64,000 nt of DNA from Neobacillus mesonae (GTDB taxonomy: Bacteria; Bacillota; Bacilli; Paenibacillales; Paenibacillaceae): positions 62,001 through 126,000 of the forward strand of contig JAMBOW010000005.1 of NCBI GenBank assembly GCA_023715865.1, given 5' to 3'. The translations under genes were made by a program, and so were the position numbers. Below are positions 1-7,732 of this stretch, piece after piece; positions within the stretch are counted from its first letter, which is position 1, and each line of letters opens with the position of its first letter. The notes under the pieces are model-generated. The model was given only the letters and a program-made list of their open reading frames with translations, made no database searches and was not told where the DNA came from.

Positions 1-980
1 GCGATCCGTATGAGCGTATTATTGCCGCCGGTGACAAAGTCAGACCTGCCGTTGTCAGCATTGTGAGCCATCGGGACATTGACGGTTCCCGAATTGATGA
101 TTCTGCGCTCGGCTCCGGTGTGATCTTCAAGATTGAAGGCGACAAAGCCTATATCATGACGAATCACCATGTCGTAGACAGCGGAAACAATCTGGAAGCC
201 GTCACCGTAGACGGCGTAACCAAAGAGGCAGAGCTGATCGGTAAAGATCGGATCAGTGATGTGGCGGTGCTGTCGATTGACAGCAAAGGTATTAAAGCAG
301 CTGTTGAAATTGGTGACTCATCGCAGATACGCCGGGGAGAGACGGTGCTTGCGATCGGCAACCCGCTTGGGCTAGGCGGTACCATGACATCTGGTATTGT
401 CAGCTATACCAACCGGATGATTCCTGTTTCCATTAACCAGGACGGAGTCTACGATTGGGAGCAGAACGTCATCCAGACAGATGCTGCCATTAACGAAGGT
501 AACAGCGGCGGAGCACTGATCAACATGAAAGGTGAACTGATCGGAATCAATACGATGAAGATCGCCGATATGGGCGTTGAAGGCTTGGGCTTTGCCATTC
601 CGACTGAAGATGTCATGAGGATTGTAAATGATCTTATGGAGGACGGAAAAGTATCTCGTCCATTCCTGGGCGTATACACTGTTGATTTGTCCAGCACCTA
701 TGCTCCACTTGATGAGGAGCAGCGTGAAGAGCTTAAGCTTCCTGCTTCTGTGGAGGAAGGGGCCATTGTACTCGAAGCTTCCGGTCCTGCAGAAGAGGCA
801 GGTTTGAAGATGAACGATGTAATCGTGAAGTTCGACGGTCAGCCGATTGGATCGACGCTGGATTTACGGAAGTTTCTCTATGATAAGAAGAAGATCGGGG
901 ATAAGATGACGATTTCTTTTTATCGGGATGGGGAACTGAAGGAAGAGAGTGTAAATCTGACGGATAAGCCGGAGGAGTAA
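1..980 (+). CDS. htrA: HtrA-like serine protease, 5' truncated by window edge
   Basis: Membrane-anchored quality-control serine protease of the HtrA/DegP family. The reading frame is open from base 3 to the window edge, so the N-terminal anchor lies outside. Counting from base 3, the catalytic triad is visible: His56 in TNHHVVD, Asp86 in SDVAVL and Ser168 in NEGNSGGAL. A single C-terminal PDZ domain (about residues 240-315) carries the usual GP-AEEAGL and DVIVKFDG motifs. In Bacillales an HtrA gene follows the walRK/yycHIJ operon and precedes rlmH, which matches what lies downstream here. The family is known; the exact paralog (HtrA, HtrB or YyxA type) is inferred from position only. Confidence 0.95.
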   Translation, partial: DPYERIIAAGDKVRPAVVSIVSHRDIDGSRIDDSALGSGVIFKIEGDKAYIMTNHHVVDSGNNLEAVTVDGVTKEAELIGKDRISDVAVLSIDSKGIKAAVEIGDSSQIRRGETVLAIGNPLGLGGTMTSGIVSYTNRMIPVSINQDGVYDWEQNVIQTDAAINEGNSGGALINMKGELIGINTMKIADMGVEGLGFAIPTEDVMRIVNDLMEDGKVSRPFLGVYTVDLSSTYAPLDEEQREELKLPASVEEGAIVLEASGPAEEAGLKMNDVIVKFDGQPIGSTLDLRKFLYDKKKIGDKMTISFYRDGELKEESVNLTDKPEE

Positions 981-1034
981 GATTTAAGTTTAGCGGAACG
1001 GTGAGTTGAGAAAAGCGAGAAGAATTAGGGGGAT

Positions 1035-1112
1035 GGCTCCTTGTTGCTCCGCTAGCGAATGATCCGTTCGATCGTCGTTGTCCTTAAATGGGTTGAATGT
1101 ATTTTGAGAAGG
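1035..1112 (+). repeat. Imperfect direct repeat, copy 1
   Basis: Begins GGCTCCTTGTTGCTC and contains GCTAGCGAATGATCCGTT. It aligns without gaps to the copy at 1276-1353, at roughly 80 percent identity, with the first 50 bases nearly identical. It does not encode a plausible protein, and the differences are not codon-like. Confidence 0.7.
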
Positions 1113-1225
1113 TACCCATTTCAGGCCAAATACGAACGCTGCGCTTCTCACCGTATCATTTCGCTCTCTTCGCAGGAGAGCCATCAGGTATCTTCTCCTC
1201 TCTCTGTTGGGGGAGGGAGTTATGG

Positions 1226-1260
1226 AAGTCCGACACATGTGATGTCGGACTTTTTGTTTT
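1226..1260 (+). terminator. Intrinsic terminator between the repeat copies
   Basis: Perfect 10-bp stem AAGTCCGACA / TGTCGGACTT with a 7-base loop, followed by a T-rich run. It lies about 250 bases past the protease stop codon, so it either ends a long 3' UTR or ends an unrecognised transcript carrying repeat copy 1. Confidence 0.8.
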
Positions 1261-1275
1261 TTAGTGCGTGGGAAG

Positions 1276-1353
1276 GGCTCTTTGTTGCTGCGCTAGCGAA
1301 TGATCCGTTTGATCGTCGTTGTTCTGAAAGGTATGAATATACTTCAAACAGGT
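1276..1353 (+). repeat. Imperfect direct repeat, copy 2
   Basis: Begins GGCTCTTTGTTGCTG and matches copy 1 at 1035. The shared core GCGCTAGCGAATGATCCGTT is nearly exact; divergence rises toward the 3' end. Confidence 0.7.
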
Positions 1354-1578
1354 TTTTGTATGGTATGTGGTACCAACGGGGAAAGATAGAAGTGGTGGGG
1401 TAAAATATAATCAGATCTCAGTGAGGCTTACGGTTAAATATGGGTTTAACAAGGATTAAGGGTTTATTTTCTAGGGCAGGTATGGTAGAACAGGAGGAGG
1501 GGCTTACCTTCATGCATGGTATGAAAACAACGTAAACCCCGGAAATGAATGGCCCAAGACAGAAAGGATGCTTAATGA

Positions 1579-1746
1579 ATGTACACCGTATGTAAAGAGC
1601 ATGTGGAGCACGCAATTGAACTGTTCGTCAATGAATTCGAGGATGCACCGGATATCGTTGATCTGAAGGAGACCGAATTCTCAGATTGGGACCCACCGGT
1701 TAAATGCTCCGAATGCAATAACAATGCGGAATTTTTGGTCGTGTAA
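1579..1746 (+). CDS. Small CxxH/CxxC protein (BA_5709 type)
   Basis: A 55-residue acidic protein with two metal-binding-like pairs, Cys5-x-x-His8 and Cys43-x-x-Cys46, which suggests one zinc site. It starts MYTVCKEHVE and ends NNAEFLVV. The ribosome binding site AGAAAGGATG lies about 9 bases before the ATG at 1579; an alternative ATG four bases upstream is out of frame. Small CxxH/CxxC proteins sit between htrA and rlmH in many Bacillales, and the position here agrees. Its function is not known. Confidence 0.9.
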   Translation: MYTVCKEHVEHAIELFVNEFEDAPDIVDLKETEFSDWDPPVKCSECNNNAEFLVV

Positions 1747-1778
1747 ATCAAGTTAATTGATTGATATAGGGATGGGAG

Positions 1779-1806
1779 AAGAGCGTATTCTGCGCTCTTT
1801 TTGTGT
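1779..1806. terminator. Bidirectional terminator between convergent genes
   Basis: Stem AAGAGCG / CGCTCTT with a 7-base loop and a T-rich tail on the plus side. It sits between the rightward CxxH/CxxC gene and the leftward DUF4179 gene and can serve both. Confidence 0.7.
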
Positions 1807-1808
1807 TT

Positions 1809-2954
1809 TTAAGGAGAGCCTTTGATCGGGATTTCTATCTCGAGCTCGGAAATATACTTTACTTGGATTTCTCCATTTTCATCGTATACGAAAGCTCCCT
1901 TTTCTGTTTCACTATAGATGTATTTGAACGGCTTAATAAGGATGCTCTCAGGCAGCACTGTAAAAGGGTGATATCTCGTGTCAGAAATAGATGTATTCCC
2001 GCCAGCTTCATTGTAGCCATTGCCGGTTAGTGATTTAAGCTTGTTCCCATTATTATCGAAGATATCGAAACTAAGTCCGTGCGTTAGATAGCTGTATTGG
2101 ACTCCCTCTGGAAGTGAAATTCGGGTTGTTATGTTCGTTGTGACTGGAGTAAGCTCAATGCTCTCGATGCTCAAGGTGAGGTCCTCATAAGTCTTTGAGA
2201 AATTTGGTTTGACCACTACCAAATCTTCTTTGCTTACGGCTACAGGCATTGACATCGAAAGGGGCTCATTAATGTGATCCATTGTTAGATTGATGGTCAA
2301 TTCGAATTGTTCAGGCAAAGGCTCTCCCCCTTGATTCCTTAGGTCTGCAAACTCAATAATTACCGAGTTCTCATCCGCGCCAGGCAAAGTAAAGATGGGT
2401 ATGCTGTTTCCGATCTCTTTAGATTGAATGTTTTGTCCATTAACCAATATATCGATATTCATTAATTGCTCTTGCAGTGACATTGAAGATGAGCTACCTA
2501 TAGCTGTTCTCATTAAACTTAGGGATAATCGAGTACCATCATAGATAACCTCAGGTATAGTCAGGGTGATGTCTTCTTTCGTTGCGCTCGCATTTGGGTG
2601 GCTCGACAGATCTTGGTCTGCAGCACGATAAAGTCCAAGGTCTCCTGCAAGCTTGAAAATGCTCCTTAGTACAGGAACTTCTTGCAAGGATGAGGCCATG
2701 CTTGGGGTCAATACTATATTTCCTAGCAGAAGGACTACTGCGGCTGCGGAGACAGAGCCAAGAAGCCATTTTTTACGGCCTTTTGCATGAGGAGTAGATA
2801 CGTTTAATCCAGGCTTGTTCTCTCCTTGCCGTTGGTAGAGTTCGGACATAATCGGTTCCGTGAAGTCTTTATCGAAGCTGGCCTTCCTATTCTCCCGAAT
2901 GACTAGCGCAATCCTGTTCATTTCATCCTCTTGCCTTATGGAGCTTGGACTCAT
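1809..2954 (-). CDS. DUF4179 anti-sigma-like membrane protein
   Basis: A 381-residue protein with a cytoplasmic N-terminal part (about residues 1-62), one transmembrane segment (about 63-84, rich in Ala, Val and Leu) and a large extracellular part with the beta-rich DUF4179 architecture. It overlaps the 3' end of the upstream sigma factor gene, the usual arrangement for an ECF sigma factor and its membrane anti-sigma factor. I chose the ATG at 2954 because a GGAGG lies 8 bases upstream; an in-frame ATG two codons earlier is too close to that site. Binding and inhibition of the partner sigma factor is inferred from context. The signal sensed is unknown. Confidence 0.8.
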   Translation of the reverse strand: MSPSSIRQEDEMNRIALVIRENRKASFDKDFTEPIMSELYQRQGENKPGLNVSTPHAKGRKKWLLGSVSAAAVVLLLGNIVLTPSMASSLQEVPVLRSIFKLAGDLGLYRAADQDLSSHPNASATKEDITLTIPEVIYDGTRLSLSLMRTAIGSSSSMSLQEQLMNIDILVNGQNIQSKEIGNSIPIFTLPGADENSVIIEFADLRNQGGEPLPEQFELTINLTMDHINEPLSMSMPVAVSKEDLVVVKPNFSKTYEDLTLSIESIELTPVTTNITTRISLPEGVQYSYLTHGLSFDIFDNNGNKLKSLTGNGYNEAGGNTSISDTRYHPFTVLPESILIKPFKYIYSETEKGAFVYDENGEIQVKYISELEIEIPIKGSP

Positions 2955-3507
2955 GTGCATATCCTCCTTTTTGATTGAAGTTAATCATTTTTTTACGAAG
3001 CCTTTCGTACTTTTTCCTGACAGTAGCTGATTTGAGATTCATAACTTCAGCTATCTCATCATAGGAGTACTCTTCAACGGCTCTGAGAATTAGAATATGC
3101 CTTTCCTCCATGGACAGGGGGGACAAAAAATCTTGTATCTCTGCACCTGATATATGCCGCTGAACCGGACGATATAGATCTTTAAAAGACTGGAGTAGCT
3201 TGCGATCACGAGCTTTTTTCTTATTGAGATTTAAGCAATGGTGATACGCGATCTTATATAGCCAAGCTTGAAATGACACTGCATGGGTATAGTTTTGAAT
3301 ATCTCGATAGCTCTTGATGAAAACTTCCTGAACTGCATCCTCTGCTTGACCTTTATCACTAAGAAGGTAGGAGCAGTAGAAATAGATCTGTTTCTGATAG
3401 TGCGAAATGACAGTTCGGTATCGCTCTATGTTCCCTTGTTGAATCTCAAGGACAATTTGCTCTATATGTAATAGATCATCCGAAACTTTCTGCTTGCTCT
3501 GGTTCAG
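2923..3507 (-). CDS. ECF-type RNA polymerase sigma factor, probable CTG start
   Basis: Extracytoplasmic-function sigma factor of 194 residues if translation starts at the CTG at 3507. Region 2 is visible around residues 35-90 (AEDAVQEVFIKSYRDI) and the region 4 helix-turn-helix around 135-180 (YSYDEIAEVMNLKSATVRKKYERLRKKM). No ATG, GTG or TTG start exists that would keep region 2: the first GTG lies at 3279, inside the fold. A strong AAGGAGGAGG at about 3515-3524 sits 8 bases before the CTG codon, so CTG initiation is the best reading. The gene overlaps its anti-sigma partner by 32 bases. Confidence 0.85.
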   Translation of the reverse strand: MNQSKQKVSDDLLHIEQIVLEIQQGNIERYRTVISHYQKQIYFYCSYLLSDKGQAEDAVQEVFIKSYRDIQNYTHAVSFQAWLYKIAYHHCLNLNKKKARDRKLLQSFKDLYRPVQRHISGAEIQDFLSPLSMEERHILILRAVEEYSYDEIAEVMNLKSATVRKKYERLRKKMINFNQKGGYAHESKLHKARG

Positions 3508-3687
3508 GGTTATCGCCTCCTCCTTAATTATTCATGCTATATAACAACCGGAAGCAGCGATTTGTGACAAGTCTATAAATTTGTGTTTAGAGAGAGGCAT
3601 GGTACACTGCTAAAAGAGATAAAGGGATCAGTTAATGAGACGTTATAAAATTTCGGTATATAGATGGAAAAGCAGGAGGCAAAACAT

Positions 3688-4167
3688 ATGTTTATTCAAA
3701 TTATTGGTGTAGGAAAATTAAAAGAGAAATACTTGGTGCAGGGCATTCAAGAATATGCAAAGCGCCTTGGACCTTACATAAAGTTTCAGGCGATTGAAGT
3801 GCCAGACGAGAAGGCTCCGGACAATATGAGTGAGGCAGAGGTTCGTGGAGTTAAGGAACGCGAGGGCGAGCGAATTCTTGCGCATGTAAAGAGCGAAGCC
3901 CATGTCATTGCGCTTGCAATCGGCGGCCAATTGTGGAGTTCAGAGGATTTAGCAGCAGAAATCGATAAACTCGGGACGTATGGGACAAGCCATGTAGTGT
4001 TTGTTATCGGTGGAAGCCACGGGTTGTCAGATGCGGTATTAAAGCGGGCGCAGCAGAAGCTGAGTTTTGGACGTATGACCCTGCCGCATCAATTGATGCG
4101 GCTTGTGTTAGTGGAGCAGATTTACCGGGCGGTGAAGATTAATCGGGGGGAACCGTATCATAAGTAA
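3688..4167 (+). CDS. rlmH: 23S rRNA pseudouridine-1915 N3-methyltransferase RlmH
   Basis: SPOUT-class methyltransferase that methylates pseudouridine 1915 in helix 69 of 23S rRNA, using SAM. It has 159 residues, the normal family length. The start [16 protein letters not shown] and the SAM-knot signature [12 protein letters not shown] (about residues 110-121) are typical, and the C-terminus GEPYHK carries the conserved Tyr-His. The ATG at 3688 has AGGAGG 8 bases upstream; an in-frame ATG eight codons earlier gives an atypical extension. The 3' end is the known integration site of SCC elements in staphylococci (orfX), and the downstream sequence suggests similar use here. Confidence 0.98.
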   Translation: MFIQIIGVGKLKEKYLVQGIQEYAKRLGPYIKFQAIEVPDEKAPDNMSEAEVRGVKEREGERILAHVKSEAHVIALAIGGQLWSSEDLAAEIDKLGTYGTSHVVFVIGGSHGLSDAVLKRAQQKLSFGRMTLPHQLMRLVLVEQIYRAVKINRGEPYHK

Positions 4168-4375
4168 GCACAAACTTATCGCTAAGGGAAGCGTCAAACA
4201 ACAATTTAATGTCCTTGACGCTTCTTTTGGTTGGATGGTCGCCAGCATTCACAGTTATCTTACTGATTATTGAATGTAGTAAATCCTTCTGCTTCTCGGG
4301 TTCAACCTTCGTTATTACTTTAGAGAAGGCACTCAGGACATAATACACTCGTTCATAGGTTACAGTAATTGCAAT
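4139..4375 (-). pseudogene. Remnant of a large serine recombinase, C-terminal end only
   Basis: About 79 codons are open in this frame, with no start codon preceded by a ribosome binding site. The sequence (EKQKDLLHSIISKITV, then DIKLLFDASL, then [11 protein letters not shown]-stop) looks like the extreme C-terminus of Firmicutes large serine recombinases. The catalytic resolvase domain and the recombinase/zinc-ribbon domains are absent. The last nine codons are antisense to the final bases of rlmH, so the recombinase gene would have reached its present stop codon only by joining to this locus. It probably drove an integration at rlmH. Family assignment is by eye. Confidence 0.65.
4150..4168 (+). 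other. Putative attachment site A at the rlmH 3' end
   Basis: GAACCGTATCATAAGTAAG includes the last codons of rlmH (Glu-Pro-Tyr-His-Lys-stop). Near copies in the same orientation occur at 5452, 9216 and 12977. In staphylococci the same stretch of rlmH is the attB site used by the SCC serine recombinases. Confidence 0.7.
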
Positions 4376-4431
4376 TTACATTCACGTAATGTAAAATTAT
4401 TTGATGGAAAAAATATGGAAGGGGTGGGAGT

Positions 4432-4521
4432 ATGAGGTGGAAGCGGAAGACTTACATTCAGTCGACTTGCGTATTTTCATATTTCCATTCCATAAGGACA
4501 CTAAAGCATTTATTGCTTTAG
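4432..4521 (+). CDS. Possible leader peptide upstream of the uridylate-kinase paralog
   Basis: A 29-codon frame, MRWKRKTYIQ to LKHLLL-stop. GGGGTGGGAG lies directly upstream as a ribosome binding site, and the stop codon falls inside the 3' arm of the terminator hairpin at 4499-4533. This is the geometry of ribosome-mediated transcription attenuation. The peptide is basic and aromatic and resembles nothing I recognise. Expression is inferred from the layout only. Confidence 0.45.
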   Translation: MRWKRKTYIQSTCVFSYFHSIRTLKHLLL

Positions 4522-4533
4522 TGTTTTTATTTT
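4499..4533 (+). terminator. Terminator/attenuator before the uridylate-kinase paralog
   Basis: Perfect 10-bp stem CACTAAAGCA / TGCTTTAGTG, 5-base loop, then TTTTTATTTT. It ends only about 15 bases before the start codon of the next gene and overlaps the leader frame, so it can switch that gene on or off. Confidence 0.8.
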
Positions 4534-4548
4534 ATGGGGGTGTAATCA

Positions 4549-5286
4549 TTGTCAAGGTACAAAAGGGTTCTCGTTAAGCTAAGTGGTGGAGCAGTCGCTG
4601 GAAACTCTGAATTTGGTTTTGAGCCAGAAAGCTTAGACCATATCGCAGATGAAATTATGTCAGTAGTAAACTTAGGCGTTGAAGTATCGTTAGTTATAGG
4701 TGGGGGTAATATTTTCAGAGGTAGTATGGCGGAAAGCTGGGGGATAGAAAGGGCAGAAGCTGATAACATTGGAACGCTTGCGACTGTAGTAAATAGTTTA
4801 ATGCTTCGTGGAGTACTTAAAGCCAAGACCAAAAAAGAAGTACGGGTAATGACGGCAATACCTATTACTTCAGTTGCAGAACCATACATCCGTCTAAGAG
4901 CAATCCACCATCTAGAAAAAGGCTATATTGTAATTTTTGCAGGGGGGAACGGTCAGCCTTACGTTACAACAGACTATCCTTCAGTACAAAGAGCCATCGA
5001 GGTTAATTGTGACGCCATATTAGTTGCAAAGCAAGGTGTTGATGGTGTTCTTAATGCAGAACCTAAATTTGATAAAGATGCAAAGAAATTTCGTTCGCTT
5101 CATTACAACGACGTTTTAAAACACAACTTAAAGGTAATGGACCAATCAGCTTTTATTTTAGCAAGAGACTACAATCTGCCAATGCATGTGTTTAACTTCG
5201 ATAAACCAGGCTCGATGAAAGAAATTTGTGAAGGTAAGAATAACGGTACGATAATTAGTGGCGAATCAGTTTTAGAGTTGGAATAA
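4549..5286 (+). CDS. Uridylate kinase (PyrH) paralog, amino-acid-kinase fold
   Basis: A 245-residue protein of the amino acid kinase family, closest to UMP kinase, which phosphorylates UMP to UDP. ATP-site Lys10 in KLSGG, the GGGNIFRG loop at 51-58 and AKQGVDGV near 160 are as in PyrH. The PyrH loop that normally reads TTDTAAALRA is TTDYPSVQRA here, so substrate preference could differ. The housekeeping pyrH is normally in the rpsB-tsf-pyrH-frr cluster, so this is probably a second, mobile copy. The start is TTG at 4549 with GGGGGTG upstream; it follows a leader/terminator and ends before its own terminator. It lies between putative attachment sites A and D. Confidence 0.85.
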   Translation: MSRYKRVLVKLSGGAVAGNSEFGFEPESLDHIADEIMSVVNLGVEVSLVIGGGNIFRGSMAESWGIERAEADNIGTLATVVNSLMLRGVLKAKTKKEVRVMTAIPITSVAEPYIRLRAIHHLEKGYIVIFAGGNGQPYVTTDYPSVQRAIEVNCDAILVAKQGVDGVLNAEPKFDKDAKKFRSLHYNDVLKHNLKVMDQSAFILARDYNLPMHVFNFDKPGSMKEICEGKNNGTIISGESVLELE

Positions 5287-5360
5287 AATATGTTAGAAAT
5301 ACTACTTCCCCTTGATTTAGCGGAACAAAAGTTCCATAAAAGAGAAGTTATATCCAAAGA

Positions 5361-5390
5361 AACCACTCCATTGTCAGGAGTGGTTTTTTA
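5361..5390 (+). terminator. Terminator after the uridylate-kinase paralog
   Basis: Stem AACCACTCC / GGAGTGGTT with a 7-base loop and a T6 run. Confidence 0.85.
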
Positions 5391-5451
5391 TCTTATATGC
5401 TGATGTATATATTGTGGTCGAACTGTACTTTGTGTTTAGATACATTACGGT

Positions 5452-5470
5452 GAACCTTATTACAAGTAGA
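5452..5470 (+). other. Putative attachment site D (degenerate rlmH end)
   Basis: GAACCTTATTACAAGTAGA matches site A at 14 of 19 positions. With the preceding GGT it still reads Gly-Glu-Pro-Tyr-Tyr-Lys-stop, so most differences are silent at the protein level. That points to an rlmH 3' end from another lineage rather than chance similarity. Confidence 0.5.
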
Positions 5471-5948
5471 GCGAAATGAATTGCAATAAGAATTATAACG
5501 AAATTAAGTTGTTAATTTATCGCGCGAAGGACATTAAAAAAGATCACGAGCTAGCAATGGAACTCTGATCAACCGAGGAGTTTTTGCCCAGACTATTGGC
5601 AATCTTAATCATGGGAAAATAGCCCTTCTTCTCTAGCTGATGAAGGCCTCCGTTTCTACAATTTGCTGTGAAACTTCCTCGTACGTTGGGAGCATAGCGT
5701 GATCCTCCTTAAGCTTTTATTTATGGATATGAACATTCTTGCGGTAATGTATTATGCGATAATCTAAACATGTATCTATGAACAAATCCATCTAAATCAA
5801 CCACCCAAGAAACCCAAACCCACAAACCAATTGAACTTACCATGGAACAGTGTTACGCTGAACAACGGCAACTCAGACTTATGTTCTGTCTTACCATCGC
5901 CATACGCCAACAATAGTCACCATCCTAGCTATCAAGAAAGGTAATACG
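5471..5948. other. Interval before the ABC-F gene, with a short broken reading frame
   Basis: No complete gene. On the minus strand a frame from 5695 to 5633 (MLPTYEEVSQQIVETEAFIS-stop) has an excellent AAGGAGGATC ribosome binding site, and protein-like sequence continues in another frame beyond the stop. It looks like the start of a decayed gene that I do not recognise. The remaining 250 bases before the ABC-F start are an unusually C- and A-rich leader without a clear terminator. Confidence 0.4.
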
Positions 5949-7688
5949 ATGATCAAAGTTGATAACTTATCCTTTTCATTTCCGCAAAAGGAACTGTATA
6001 AAAATATTTCGTTCACGTTAGAAGAGGGCCAACACTGCGCTTTCATAGGTACAAGTGGGAGCGGCAAAACTACGCTGATCGATATCCTGATGGACCCGGA
6101 AAGATATTTGTACGAGGGGAAGCTTGAGATCGACCCGAATTGCAGAATCGGGCATGTCAGTCAGTTCTCGCAAGTAGACAACACGAAAGAAGTAACTGTC
6201 TTCGAATATATTGGAGAAGAATTCATTAAGATTCAGAACGAAATCACATCGATCTGTACGGAGATGGAAACCTCTTCGGATATGGATGACCTGCTGGAGA
6301 AATATCAATTGGCGTTAGACGCATTTGAGGCCATGGGCGGGGATGATTTTGAAAGTAACATTAATAAGAAGCTAAATCTGGCCAACCTGATGAAGCTCAA
6401 AGACTCCAGCGTATCCGACCTGAGCGGCGGGGAATTCAAGCTGATTCAAGTCATGAAGGAAATGCTGAATCACCCGGAACTGCTAATTATGGACGAGCCG
6501 GATGTCTTTTTGGATTTCGAAAACCTGAACGCACTTAAGAAACTCATTAATTCCCACAAGGGCATGCTGCTCGTTGTTACGCATAACCGGTATCTGTTGA
6601 ACCATTGCTTTAACAAAATACTACACCTCGAAAACGCGGAGATCCAGGAGTTTGATGGGCGATATATCGAGTACAATTTCTCTTTACTTCAGACCAAGAT
6701 TGAGATGCAGGAGCTCGCAGTCGCTGAACAGGAAGAGATGGAGCGTAATGATGTCATTATTGATAATCTTAGAGCGATTGCAGAATATAATTCAGAAGCA
6801 TCCAGAGGAAGGGCGTTAAAGGCCAGAGTCCGGTTTCAGGAACGATTTGAAGCGCGTAGAATTAAAGCGCCTTTTGTTGATATCAAGCAACCAAAGATTC
6901 GGTTTGAGCTGGATCATGCAATGGAAGACACCACTCTTATAAATGTGGAGAATTATAGTGCTGCCTTTAATGAGTTGCTTTTGCATAATGTGAACTTTGA
7001 AATCAAATCGGGTGATAAAGTAGCCATTATCGGTGCGAACGGTACCGGGAAAACGACTTTGCTCCGGGAAATCGCTCGAAATCATCATGACTCCATTGAA
7101 ATAAATGCCGATGCTAAAGTGGCTTATTTGTCTCAGCTTCAAGGCGAAACGTTAACGGATTCGAATACCATACTCCATGAATTCATTGATGCCGGGTTCC
7201 AAACCTATGATGAGATTAGAGTGTATCTAAGACACTATGGTTTTGAAGGCGAAATCCTGGATCAGAAGATCGGATCGTTATCTGGCGGAGAGAAAAATAT
7301 GCTTCAGCTAGCCAAGGTTGCTGCCAGTCAGGCCAACGTACTGCTTCTTGATGAACCGACAAGCCATTTGGACATCTACACCCAGATCGCACTGGAGAAA
7401 GCCATTATCGACTATAAAGGCGCGATTCTGATGATTTCGCATGATTTCTATTCCGTTGTGAATGGTATGAATTATGTATTAATTATTGAAAATAAGACAA
7501 TTCGTAAGATGAGTATGCGCAAGTTCAGACAGATGATTTATGCGAGCCACTTCAGTAAAGACTATTTGGAAATGGAACAGAAGAAGAAGTCCGTTGAAAT
7601 GAAGATTGAATTGGCTTTGAAAGACACGAATTTTGAACTAGCCAAAGTGTTGCTTGATGAGCTGGAAGAGCTGATTAAGCTGCTTTAA
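5949..7688 (+). CDS. ABC-F family ATPase (ribosome-associated)
   Basis: A 579-residue soluble protein with two ABC ATPase domains and no membrane segments. Domain 1 has Walker A GTSGSGKT at 34-41, signature LSGGE at 158-162 and Walker B LLIMDEP at 178-184. Domain 2 has GANGTGKT near 360, LSGGEKN near 444 and LLLDEPTSHLD near 464. The linker (about 240-315) is helical and basic (SRGRALKARVRFQERF), and a charged C-terminal tail follows. ABC-F proteins bind the ribosomal E site and either regulate translation or displace antibiotics (Vga, Lsa, Msr types). Which applies here cannot be told from sequence. It is probably co-transcribed with the DEAD-box helicase 45 bases downstream. Domain 1 has DEPDVFLDF where DEPTNHLD is usual. 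Confidence 0.9.
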   Translation: MIKVDNLSFSFPQKELYKNISFTLEEGQHCAFIGTSGSGKTTLIDILMDPERYLYEGKLEIDPNCRIGHVSQFSQVDNTKEVTVFEYIGEEFIKIQNEITSICTEMETSSDMDDLLEKYQLALDAFEAMGGDDFESNINKKLNLANLMKLKDSSVSDLSGGEFKLIQVMKEMLNHPELLIMDEPDVFLDFENLNALKKLINSHKGMLLVVTHNRYLLNHCFNKILHLENAEIQEFDGRYIEYNFSLLQTKIEMQELAVAEQEEMERNDVIIDNLRAIAEYNSEASRGRALKARVRFQERFEARRIKAPFVDIKQPKIRFELDHAMEDTTLINVENYSAAFNELLLHNVNFEIKSGDKVAIIGANGTGKTTLLREIARNHHDSIEINADAKVAYLSQLQGETLTDSNTILHEFIDAGFQTYDEIRVYLRHYGFEGEILDQKIGSLSGGEKNMLQLAKVAASQANVLLLDEPTSHLDIYTQIALEKAIIDYKGAILMISHDFYSVVNGMNYVLIIENKTIRKMSMRKFRQMIYASHFSKDYLEMEQKKKSVEMKIELALKDTNFELAKVLLDELEELIKLL

Positions 7689-7732
7689 ATGACAAATGCG
7701 CGGACATGTTACTTATATAAAGGGGTTACTTC

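Larger units (their letters stand above)
981..1578. other. Non-coding interval with a direct repeat pair and a terminator
   Basis: About 600 bases without a convincing gene. The open frames here lack ribosome binding sites and coding character. It holds two copies of a roughly 78-base direct repeat (1035 and 1276) flanking a clear intrinsic terminator (1226-1260). The last bases supply the ribosome binding site (AGAAAGGATG, 1561-1570) of the small gene that follows. Confidence 0.6.

Noticed and set aside
1150-1170. ACCGTATCAT within 981-1578 resembles the core of the rlmH attachment site
   Set aside because: Only ten bases match, the preceding GA and the following AAGTAAG are absent, and it lies upstream of rlmH where no element boundary is expected.
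1059-1403. Open frame of 114 codons
   Set aside because: It runs through both direct repeats and the terminator, has no ribosome binding site and no recognisable protein features.
5820-5948. Short frame starting ATGGAACAG before the ABC-F gene as a regulatory leader
   Set aside because: No ribosome binding site and no terminator hairpin between it and the ABC-F start, so attenuation is not supported.
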